In this document: positions 51,189 through 58,859 of the stretch, piece after piece | Layout: each line of letters starts with the position of its first letter | Numbering within the stretch: the stretch's first letter is position 1 | NCBI GenBank assembly: GCA_016716765.1 | Contig: JADJVA010000020.1 | Coordinates: forward strand, 124,001-188,000 | Direction of reading: 5' to 3' | DNA from: Bdellovibrionales bacterium | Lineage (GTDB): Bacteria; Bdellovibrionota; Bdellovibrionia; Bdellovibrionales; UBA1609 | Length of the DNA: 64,000 nt | Notes under the pieces: generated by a model | Told to the model about the DNA's origin: nothing | Databases searched by the model: none | The model's input: only the letters and a program-made list of their open reading frames with translations | Translations under genes and position numbers: made by a program

Positions 51189-52571
51189 ATGGAATTCAAA
51201 CCACCGCCCTCCCTGAAACGTGTTCCGAGCAATGTCTTTGATCGTGGATTCAAGCTAGCAAAGCTCACTGCCAAGCTGAGCGTTCGAGCTGTTGGGCATT
51301 CCTTGGGCAAATGGACTCCTCATTGGATTTATGAAAAGGGAGATCCAGAATCTTTGAGAAGATACCTGGGTGCGCAGGCTTCTCTGTTAACGAATGAACT
51401 GGGCCAATTGAAAGGCTCGGTTATGAAGGCGGGCCAACTTCTTTCCACCTACGGCGAACATTTTTTGCCACCCGAGGTAAATCAATTTCTAAAATCTTTA
51501 CAGTCTGAATCCACTCCCCTTGAATGGAGCGAAATCGAAAAAGTTTTAAAGAGAGAATTAGGAAAGGAAAAACTCGATCTTTTGGAAATCGATCCAACGG
51601 CCTGGGCGGCCGCTTCTCTCGGCCAGGTTCATCGCGCAAAAATTCGAACAACCGGAGAAGAAGTTGCTCTCAAGATCCAGTATCCCGGAGTCGATCGGGC
51701 CATCGAAACAGACCTCGCTTTTTTACGGCTTATCTTCCAGATCACCGATATATTTCCTACGGGATTTCAAAGCAAACCCATCATGAATGAAATTCGGCAA
51801 ATGCTCACAAGAGAGCTTGATTACAATTTGGAATTTAAAGAGACGAAGTGGTTTTATCAAAGGCTGGAATCCGAACCCTATATTCAGGTGCCGAAGGTGT
51901 ACGAGAATTTCTCTAATCGAGCCGTTCTGACAACAGAATTTGTTGCCTCCCTTCCAGTCGACGACATACAAGTTAAATCCTGGCCGCAGAGTGTTCGAAA
52001 CAAAATTGCCGAGTTATTCTTGAAAGTTTACATGTGTGAATTGTTTGAGTGGGGTCGCATTCAAACTGACCCACATTTTGGAAATTATCGTGTGAGATTA
52101 TCTGAAGATGGACACCCCATATTGGTCCTTTTGGATTTTGGTGCTGTCCGAGAGATCTCTCCGGCCTTTCAGAGTTCCTATCACCTCATGGTGAGCGGAG
52201 CTCTACATCGCAACACAGACGATGTTCTTGCTGGAGCAGGTGCTCTCGGATTTATCCAACCCAAAGATCCACCCGAACTTCGTCAACTTTTTGTCGATCT
52301 GTGCTTTCTCATTACGGAACCATTTGTTGATCCATCCTGGAACAGTAATTCGCAAAACTTTATGAACCTGAACGGAGAATACAATTGGGGAATCAGTGAT
52401 TTGCCCCAAAGGGTCGCTCGACTCGGAGCCCAAATGGTGACCCAATTTCAATTTAGAACACCACCTCAGGAAGTGGTCTTCATTGATCGTAAACTGGGCG
52501 GTACTTTTACCTTTCTAAGCAATCTCAATGCTGTTCTCAATGCCCGACCGCTTGTATCCCGCTATCTCTGA
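51189..52571 (+). CDS. ABC1/UbiB-family atypical kinase
   Basis: The 460-residue protein has the family marks: KAGQ in GSVMKAGQLLSTYGE, the alanine-rich loop in AAASLGQVHRAKI, the lysine in VALKIQYPGVD, and QTDPHFGNYRV and LLDFGAVREI for catalysis and metal binding. Family members support ubiquinone synthesis or lipid handling through ATPase-like action. No membrane helix is seen at the C-terminus, unlike UbiB proper, so the partner may be lipid-bound. It follows the glycosyltransferase in what may be a short operon. Confidence 0.9.
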   Translation: MEFKPPPSLKRVPSNVFDRGFKLAKLTAKLSVRAVGHSLGKWTPHWIYEKGDPESLRRYLGAQASLLTNELGQLKGSVMKAGQLLSTYGEHFLPPEVNQFLKSLQSESTPLEWSEIEKVLKRELGKEKLDLLEIDPTAWAAASLGQVHRAKIRTTGEEVALKIQYPGVDRAIETDLAFLRLIFQITDIFPTGFQSKPIMNEIRQMLTRELDYNLEFKETKWFYQRLESEPYIQVPKVYENFSNRAVLTTEFVASLPVDDIQVKSWPQSVRNKIAELFLKVYMCELFEWGRIQTDPHFGNYRVRLSEDGHPILVLLDFGAVREISPAFQSSYHLMVSGALHRNTDDVLAGAGALGFIQPKDPPELRQLFVDLCFLITEPFVDPSWNSNSQNFMNLNGEYNWGISDLPQRVARLGAQMVTQFQFRTPPQEVVFIDRKLGGTFTFLSNLNAVLNARPLVSRYL

Positions 52572-52798
52572 ATCGGATGTGAATCGTCTGCCTTGGAAAC
52601 TGCAAAGAGGCAGAGGAAAGTTTGACAGCGCCCTGTGTCTTGACCCGAAGAATTTCAATCAGGCACGATCCAACAATGGAGTTTGAAAGTAGTTCGGCAC
52701 TCGTCATTCAAAGTACGTCAATCTCAGGATTGTTGAACTTTGCTGAGCTCTATTTTTAGTTCTCCCACCGATAGCAAGTAAACAAATAAGGGGTTATC

Positions 52799-53512
52799 GT
52801 GAAAACATTAACAATAGTAATGATCGTGTTGGGGTTGTCCAGCCTAGCAAATGCCGAATCGAAGGAATTTGATCTCGGTGGCATATCAGAGATTGAAGTC
52901 AATAACGGTAGCGGCGATATCAGCATCACTGCCGTTGATTCAGGCAAAGCCACTGTGACTGCGACCAAAAAGCAATTTGGTGAACACTGTAAACTGAAAA
53001 TCGATAAAAAGGGCAGAACCCTCTTTGTAGAAGTCGAAAAAACAGGCGTATTTAAGGATGACTGCGAAGTCGATTTCGACATCACTGCACCAAAAACCGC
53101 TATGCTGGACCTGGATTCAGGCAGTGGTGATATCAAAGTCAAAGGAACCTCGGGCGACCTCAATTTCAATATTGGAAGCGGTGATGTTGATGTAGACGCA
53201 GAAGTAAAGAAACTTGAAGGCAAAACTGGCAGCGGCGATGTATCTATTAAAGGACTGACCACTGGTGGAAATCTCAAGACTGGCAGTGGAGAAATAAATC
53301 TTGTCTATGATGTAACTCCTGCTCTTGGTGAGTTGGATATCAAAACTGGAAGTGGCGGGGCTGAAATTGTTCTTCCAAAAAATGCAAGAATCCGCACTTC
53401 ATTCACGGCCGGTAGCGGAGAGTTGATTAACGAACTTGGTGACACTCCTGACAGCAAATTCAAAATCTCTATGAAGGCTGGCTCAGGAAATTTGCACATT
53501 AAGAAGCAATAA
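52799..53512 (+). CDS. secreted GSG-repeat protein (DUF4097/GIN-like)
   Basis: The start is GTG behind AAGGGG, with signal peptide VLGLSSLANA. The 237-residue product has at least eight GSGD/GSGE/GSGN motifs about 20 residues apart (NNGSGDISIT, DSGSGDIKVK, KTGSGDVSIK, KTGSGEINLV, TAGSGELINE, KAGSGNLHIK). This is a parallel beta-helix-like layout of the DUF4097/GIN group. Such proteins are envelope or secreted with unknown ligands. It sits alone between the ABC1 gene and 53808. Confidence 0.85.
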   Translation: MKTLTIVMIVLGLSSLANAESKEFDLGGISEIEVNNGSGDISITAVDSGKATVTATKKQFGEHCKLKIDKKGRTLFVEVEKTGVFKDDCEVDFDITAPKTAMLDLDSGSGDIKVKGTSGDLNFNIGSGDVDVDAEVKKLEGKTGSGDVSIKGLTTGGNLKTGSGEINLVYDVTPALGELDIKTGSGGAEIVLPKNARIRTSFTAGSGELINELGDTPDSKFKISMKAGSGNLHIKKQ

Positions 53513-53807
53513 GTAAGGAATGTCCAGATTTCTATTACAATGTCAAAGACATCTGGCAAGCAGAGTAGAAGCAATCACCAGTGGCCAAAATGATGAGTGA
53601 GAGAGGCGTAGCTCTCTCATATGTCCGTATTCAGGTGGGTTCAAATTTGGTCCAGAATTTGAAGCCAATAAATGCTTAAAATGCCCACACAATTATCAAG
53701 TGAATGACGAAATTTGTCTCGTGGATGTCCACCTTTCTTCAAGTCTGCTGCGAAATCATGGTATAGCTTTTGCTCGGTAAATGAGCATAAAATGGTAGGA
53801 GAGCATT
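53513..53807. other. 295-base gap with one hairpin
   Basis: TGAGAGAG (53598-53605) pairs with CTCTCTCA (53612-53619) around six bases, about 85 bases after the GSG-repeat gene. No T-run follows. No gene was found. GGTAGGAGAG at 53791-53800 is the ribosome site of the next gene. Confidence 0.4.
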
Positions 53808-55034
53808 GTGGAGAACGCCGTGAAGCTGGTGAAACTAAATCGGTTATTAATTTTGCCACTGGCAGTCTCCATTTTTGGTAGTCTCAGCTCTGTCGGTGCC
53901 CACAATTGTCGCCAAAACCTAAATCCCTCGACATCATCAAAGCTCGAATTGGAGGTTTCAGAGATTGCAGACCGATTTCCCCTCTATACGGCTTTAGCCA
54001 ATGGGATGATCAAAAACCCAGCTTCGCTTTTAAGATCTATTGCTATCGAGCACCGTAGCTCCCAAGATGAAGTAGGGCGAGAGATTGAGAAAATATTAAA
54101 GCGGTTCAATGATCCTGATCAAATTGCTCACATTCAGAAAGCTTCACTCGCTAGAACTCTAAAGAATCTGGGGGTTCAAGGCATTGACGCCGATCCTTAT
54201 GAAACGCTTTCCGCTTTAAGTCGGTCTAATCTTGCTGCGATGACGAAGATTTTAGATCTTCCAACGGGTATGGATAATCGGCCTTCTTTAGAATCCGCTG
54301 CACGAATCATCCATGCCAGAAGGACCTCTGGAGACATCACAACAAATGTTCTCAGTGCGACCAAGATAACCAACCTAGGCTTTCCCATGCCCGGCAATAG
54401 CATTCATCCATTCAATAGAGCGATACGATCTGGAGACAATGTCTTCTTCACTATGGAGTTCGAGGACTCAGCTCAAGGCGGCGAGTACGGCACGTTTAAA
54501 TTTTTTCTTAAGAAACAGTATGCTCAACGTGGCTGGGTGGGTCCCGATGATATGGAGCCATCGAAATTATTGACCGCACTGGAGATGGTCAGCCCCGGAA
54601 CTCAGCAACAGGTCCTCACGGCTTACGAAATGCTAACAAATCGCCGAGGCATCACTCTTAAGGGAATTAATCAATTTAGTTTAAATTTAGATCAGGCCCT
54701 CTTGCAGGAAATATGGCAGCCACATCTCCACAATTTCTCTCGGCTCATTTTTACTTACCAGGATTTTTTGAATTTGTGGGAAGCCCTGCTTTTAAAACAA
54801 GAAATCCTGGTTAGAGAAACACCGGAAGCATGGCAGAGAGCAGCTTTCCCGAATATCAAGGACGTTAAGAAAATTAAGCCTGAACAGACTAGAGAATATT
54901 TTTCCCATTTATCTCTTAATGAGAAATTGAGCCTGGCTCAAGTTGTCTTTAATATCCAATTTCCTTGGGTTTTGAGAGTGCCAGGGGTGACCCCCCACTC
55001 TCAGCTCTACCGCTCGCTCGACAAAAAGCCGTAA
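53808..55034 (+). CDS. exported protein, unknown
   Basis: GTG 53808 is preceded by AGGAG. The 408-residue product has a signal peptide (RLLILPLAVSIFGSLSSVGA, cut near AHN). The first part of the mature protein is helical, followed by a mixed domain (VFFTMEFEDSAQGGEYGTFKFFLK) and a long helical end. No known family was recognised, and no catalytic motif is clear. Its relation to neighbouring genes is unknown. Confidence 0.7.
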   Translation: MENAVKLVKLNRLLILPLAVSIFGSLSSVGAHNCRQNLNPSTSSKLELEVSEIADRFPLYTALANGMIKNPASLLRSIAIEHRSSQDEVGREIEKILKRFNDPDQIAHIQKASLARTLKNLGVQGIDADPYETLSALSRSNLAAMTKILDLPTGMDNRPSLESAARIIHARRTSGDITTNVLSATKITNLGFPMPGNSIHPFNRAIRSGDNVFFTMEFEDSAQGGEYGTFKFFLKKQYAQRGWVGPDDMEPSKLLTALEMVSPGTQQQVLTAYEMLTNRRGITLKGINQFSLNLDQALLQEIWQPHLHNFSRLIFTYQDFLNLWEALLLKQEILVRETPEAWQRAAFPNIKDVKKIKPEQTREYFSHLSLNEKLSLAQVVFNIQFPWVLRVPGVTPHSQLYRSLDKKP

Positions 55035-55208
55035 CCAAAATTATTTGGATTGGAATATCATTCACACTATTTATCCTAGTCGGGCCAATGTTACAGAACC
55101 GTTCATAGCGTCTAGGAATTGTTCATGTTCTTTCCTTAGACAAGTGTCCACTCTGTCAATCAATATAAGCCACAGGGACTGGAATAGGAGTTGCACTTTC
55201 AAGCAGGT

Positions 55209-55763
55209 ATGGAGAAAACGGTCACTCACCTCTTTATCATTTTGGGACTCGCGACTGGACTTGCGAGTTGTGAAACTCCTCAGTCTTCGACCGAGACTGC
55301 AGACTCGCTTGTCAGGGAAAGTTTAGGTGTTTTAGGAACTGTAAATGCCATTCACCTCACATCAGTTGGGCTTTCTAGCTCAATCTCCGAAGGCTATGCT
55401 GAGGCTAATTTAGATTTTGACTCCGGCGTCGCAAGCTATCATCTCTCCTGTCCAGGAAAAGAATTCAGTGGAAAAGCGCCGGTGCCAAGGGGACTAAGGG
55501 AATCTCTCCAACAATTCCTATCTGAATCGGAAATCTGCAGAATCCGGTTTGAAGCTCCGAAAAACCGCGAACAAGTGACATGCCTCGCAATGATGATACC
55601 AATGGCGGAAGCAATTGTACCCTCTGGAGAGATTCTGCCTCTCTTTCTCGCAGGCAATCCCATCTGTCAGCAGCCGATCAATTTTTTCTGCGATCCTGAA
55701 GTCGAAAACGAATTTCAGGACTTGGCCAAAAAAGCGATTGCGCTTTTACCGGCCTGCGACTGA
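55209..55763 (+). CDS. lipoprotein, unknown
   Basis: ATG 55209 starts MEKTVTHLFIILGLATGLASC, giving lipobox LASC with Cys21. The upstream frame from 55191 would add MHFQAG and is less likely. The product of about 184 residues has four further cysteines spread along the chain (for example ICRIRFE, CLAMMIP, CQQPINFFCDPE) that could form disulfides. No family recognised. Confidence 0.6.
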   Translation: MEKTVTHLFIILGLATGLASCETPQSSTETADSLVRESLGVLGTVNAIHLTSVGLSSSISEGYAEANLDFDSGVASYHLSCPGKEFSGKAPVPRGLRESLQQFLSESEICRIRFEAPKNREQVTCLAMMIPMAEAIVPSGEILPLFLAGNPICQQPINFFCDPEVENEFQDLAKKAIALLPACD

Positions 55764-55799
55764 TCCGCGAGTTGATATTCTTTTTTTCTCATTTCGAGA

Positions 55800-56780
55800 T
55801 CACTTGAGTTCAATAAATTTAATACCAGCTTGAGTCAGTTTTTTTACAATTAAGGTTCGGTATTTTTCGACAAAATTAACGCCTTCGTATTTGCCGACAG
55901 CCCCATACACTCCTGTCTCAGATCCCTTTTGGAGCAGATAGGCCTGGAATTCATCAATCACGGTGGCAAGATCGGAAGTGTCATAGATATCCGCAATTGA
56001 TTTGGTAAAAATACCTTTGTGTTCACTGGTTACTTCATCATTCCAGAACTCGGTCACAATCCTTTTATAAGAAGGAGTCATCCTGTGCTGAGCATGCAAC
56101 AGCTCATGAGAAGCCGTCTCAAAAAATGTCATAGTTCCAGCAGGGCCCGCCATAGGAATTGATACAAGATAAAACTCTTCAGAGGGGCCACCAATGCGCT
56201 CAATAATGCGATCGTAGACTGCTTTCTTAAAAGCACGTTCCTGAGCACTTAAGTCAGAGTCTTTGACCGCCGTAAAAAATCCTGTTAGCTCTGCTCCCGG
56301 AGTATTAAAACCACCTATGAATGCCTTAATGTACCTTCCAGCCGGATGATCATGGCCAACAACTGTCCGCTTTTTGACGGTTGAAAACCCCTCTGAAAAA
56401 ATAGAAAATCTCCACATCGTCCCATTTAAAATTTCATGATGATAGGACATACACAAAAAAACATTTTTGGCTTCAGCTATTTGCACACATCTGATCTTTT
56501 GATCTGCAATTTTGGCAGCTTCCAAATTGAAGGGAGCGCCGTTAATATGCTCCAAGTAGGGGGCCTCGACATCTTCCATCAACTTTCTTGCAATCAACCT
56601 GAGGCCCTGGCCAGACACAGGATAGGGGTCCTTGTCTAATTCAATTCCGATCTCAAAATTATAGCCATCTGCACGAGCCTCCCCGAGGAGACCTTTGACA
56701 CAGCCTTCAGAAGCCCCCGTTGACGCAAAAACGGCACCAGGAACCAGGCACAAAAGCGACAGAATAATACATTTTCTCAT
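55800..56780 (-). CDS. secreted putative zinc peptidase (HELLHAQH)
   Basis: ATG 56780 is chosen because AAAGGAG lies at perfect spacing and it begins the signal peptide MRKCIILSLLCLVPGAVFA. The upstream frame adds 15 residues. The 326-residue product has HELLHAQH near residue 226, which matches HExxH plus a third histidine. This fits a zinc-dependent peptidase, with Glu or His further on as the third ligand. The rest is not recognised as a known M-family. The C-terminus is helical. It is exported, so it may cut envelope or external proteins. Confidence 0.7.
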   Translation of the reverse strand: MRKCIILSLLCLVPGAVFASTGASEGCVKGLLGEARADGYNFEIGIELDKDPYPVSGQGLRLIARKLMEDVEAPYLEHINGAPFNLEAAKIADQKIRCVQIAEAKNVFLCMSYHHEILNGTMWRFSIFSEGFSTVKKRTVVGHDHPAGRYIKAFIGGFNTPGAELTGFFTAVKDSDLSAQERAFKKAVYDRIIERIGGPSEEFYLVSIPMAGPAGTMTFFETASHELLHAQHRMTPSYKRIVTEFWNDEVTSEHKGIFTKSIADIYDTSDLATVIDEFQAYLLQKGSETGVYGAVGKYEGVNFVEKYRTLIVKKLTQAGIKFIELK

Positions 56781-56945
56781 GATCTTCTCCTTTGAAAGCC
56801 TCGTTAGGCAGCAGATTGCTGCCATGTGTCTATCTGGCTGTTTTCAAAGTCAAGGAGTATCTTGTATGCTGAATCTCATTGTAATTTCTCCCGGTAATCA
56901 ATTCCGGAAGAAGGCCCCTTGGCAAGCGACTGCGCCTGTGACCGT

Positions 56946-57596
56946 TCAGCTCAAGCAAATAAGTTTATTTGCATCATTGGAATTGCCTTCTCTGTTCTTG
57001 GTAATCCTCTGCCAGAAAATCACTAAACTTGCGATCACAAGTGCAACCAAAAGAAAACGCAGGGTATTTTTAACAGTCTGGCTTTTAAGAGAAAATTTTT
57101 TCATAAAATAATTTGTATAAGCCAGCGCTGGAGTTGTCATAACCGCGTGGGAAAATAACAAAGCTGCTCCAATAAAAGTTGAGCCCGTAAGCAATGCGAT
57201 CCCGTAATAAAATAAAAGCAAATGGCAAGGCATAAATCCCCACATCAGTCCGCGAAATTTCGAAAATAAAGCCAGCGGGGCAAATTTCTTAAATCTTGGA
57301 AATAGAAACGGAAAAATACAGAGAATGGTAAAAACTGAGAAGAGTGAGAAAGAAACAATGCCAAATGCATCAAATGCGAGAGAATCCCTTATTTGCCATC
57401 CTAAAAACCCAAATACTCCCCCCAGGCATGTGTAGGAGATCAGTCTAAAAATCAGGAGACTGTTGATGACCCGAGGCTCGCTTGTGCTAACAAATGGGCC
57501 ACACATAACTGCGCAGTGCCAGGAATTCATGACCGAATACAACAATCCCGCCAGAGGAAGCAGCCCTGAATTCACGTAGGCAGATAGGGACCACAA
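56946..57596 (-). CDS. SafE/UreH-type membrane protein
   Basis: The 216-residue protein has six or more hydrophobic helices and two family marks: NSWHCAVMCGPFV at the first helix and GFMPCHLLLFYYGIALLTGS later. This is the UreH_2/DsbD-like domain (cysteine pairs CxxxCGP and PC) found in TauE/SafE-like metal or sulfur transporters and in some cytochrome oxidase assembly loci. Cysteines in the membrane could bind metal or handle electrons. It is 18 bases downstream of the acyl-CoA dehydrogenase gene on the same strand. The cargo is unknown. Confidence 0.8.
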   Translation of the reverse strand: MWSLSAYVNSGLLPLAGLLYSVMNSWHCAVMCGPFVSTSEPRVINSLLIFRLISYTCLGGVFGFLGWQIRDSLAFDAFGIVSFSLFSVFTILCIFPFLFPRFKKFAPLALFSKFRGLMWGFMPCHLLLFYYGIALLTGSTFIGAALLFSHAVMTTPALAYTNYFMKKFSLKSQTVKNTLRFLLVALVIASLVIFWQRITKNREGNSNDANKLICLS

Positions 57597-57614
57597 AATG
57601 CTCGCCTCACTTTT

Positions 57615-58856
57615 CTATGTGGTTTCCAGCTTCGCCAAATCCCGAGTGATATTCTTTTGATGGGCCTCAAGAGTACCACCTCCGATTTCGAGAAGTTTAG
57701 CATCACGCCAAAGGCGCTCGACGACATACTCGCCCACATACCCATAACCGCCCAAAACCTGCATCGCTCTATCTGCTAGATTTTTGCCCATCGTTGTCGC
57801 CACGAGTTTAACTCCATCAGAATCCAAACGATTCCCATGGGAGGTAATGTCCATCATCCGAGCGGTATTGTAGACGTAAGTTTTAGCGGCCATATACTCA
57901 GCGTAGGAATCACCAATATATTTTTGGATTTGGCCAAAAAAATTGAGGGATTTTCCGAATGCTTCTCGCTCTCTCGCATACTTATTCATCACCTCAAGAC
58001 TTCTTCTTCCAATTCCGACACTCATCGCGGCCAATGTGAGGCGCTCAAGCTCCAGATTTTTCATCATGTGAAGCATGGAGTCTCCTTCGGAACCGATCAG
58101 CGCTGACACGGGAACGCGACAATCCTGAAAAACCAACTCTGCCGTATTGGATGCGCGCATGCCTGTTTTGTCTTTTATTTTCTGTCCGACGCTATAGCCA
58201 GAGTGCGTTTTATCTACAATGAATGTGGACAAAAGAGCCCTTCCGTTTTTCTCTCCTGTTTTGGCGTACAGTAACACCACGTCGGCTGGAGTTCTCTCTT
58301 CATCAAGAGTTCCATTTGTGATCCACATCTTTCGCCCATTGATGATGTATTCATTCCCACGCCGTTCTGCGGTGGTGAGCATTCCCAAAACATCCGTTCC
58401 GACGTGGGGTTCTGACATCGCCATGCACCCCACCCACTCCCCCGAACAAAGCTTGGGTAGATATTTCTCTAACTGCTCTTCAGATCCATTCTGAGCCAGA
58501 TTATTCACACAAAGCATCGCATGAGCCAGATAGGCCAGAGTAAATCCCGGATCAGAAGCAGACAGCTCTTCATGGACAATTGCGGCTGCCAAGGGATCCT
58601 GACCAGAACCGCCAAATTTTTCGTCAACAGTAATTCCCAAAAGCCCCAACTCACCAAGCTTTCGAAAGAGACCAAGATTAAAAAGCTCCTTTCGATCGTA
58701 CTCCAGGGCTTGAGGCTCCACCTCTTTCTGGGCGAAGTCCCTGACCATCTGCCTGAGCATGCTGTGTTCTTGCGTTGGATTGAATAGATCGAATTTTGAC
58801 AGCTCTGATTTTAAGTGATCTGACACCTTGTTCTCCCTCGGTTGAATGGCCGTCAA
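57615..58856 (-). CDS. acyl-CoA dehydrogenase, IVD-like
   Basis: The 413-residue protein has the acyl-CoA dehydrogenase signatures MAMSEPHVGTDVLGM and GGYGYVGEYVVERLWRDAK. At the usual catalytic Glu site (near WRDAKLLEIGGGT) a Gly is present. LELERLTLA has a Glu at the place used by isovaleryl-CoA dehydrogenase. This points to a branched-chain substrate such as isovaleryl-CoA in leucine breakdown, though other substrates remain possible. It makes an FAD-dependent double bond and passes electrons to ETF. The stop of nrdJ lies four bases upstream of its start region. Confidence 0.88.
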   Translation of the reverse strand: MTAIQPRENKVSDHLKSELSKFDLFNPTQEHSMLRQMVRDFAQKEVEPQALEYDRKELFNLGLFRKLGELGLLGITVDEKFGGSGQDPLAAAIVHEELSASDPGFTLAYLAHAMLCVNNLAQNGSEEQLEKYLPKLCSGEWVGCMAMSEPHVGTDVLGMLTTAERRGNEYIINGRKMWITNGTLDEERTPADVVLLYAKTGEKNGRALLSTFIVDKTHSGYSVGQKIKDKTGMRASNTAELVFQDCRVPVSALIGSEGDSMLHMMKNLELERLTLAAMSVGIGRRSLEVMNKYAREREAFGKSLNFFGQIQKYIGDSYAEYMAAKTYVYNTARMMDITSHGNRLDSDGVKLVATTMGKNLADRAMQVLGGYGYVGEYVVERLWRDAKLLEIGGGTLEAHQKNITRDLAKLETT

Positions 58857-58859
58857 ATA

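Noticed and set aside
52587..52614. Inverted repeat TCTGCCT/AGGCAGA after the ABC1 gene
   Set aside because: Seven base pairs, 14-base loop and no T-run. Too weak to call a terminator.
52756..53277. 173-residue minus-strand frame rich in Ser/Pro/Leu
   Set aside because: Antisense to the GSG-repeat gene. Its regularity is produced by the repeats.
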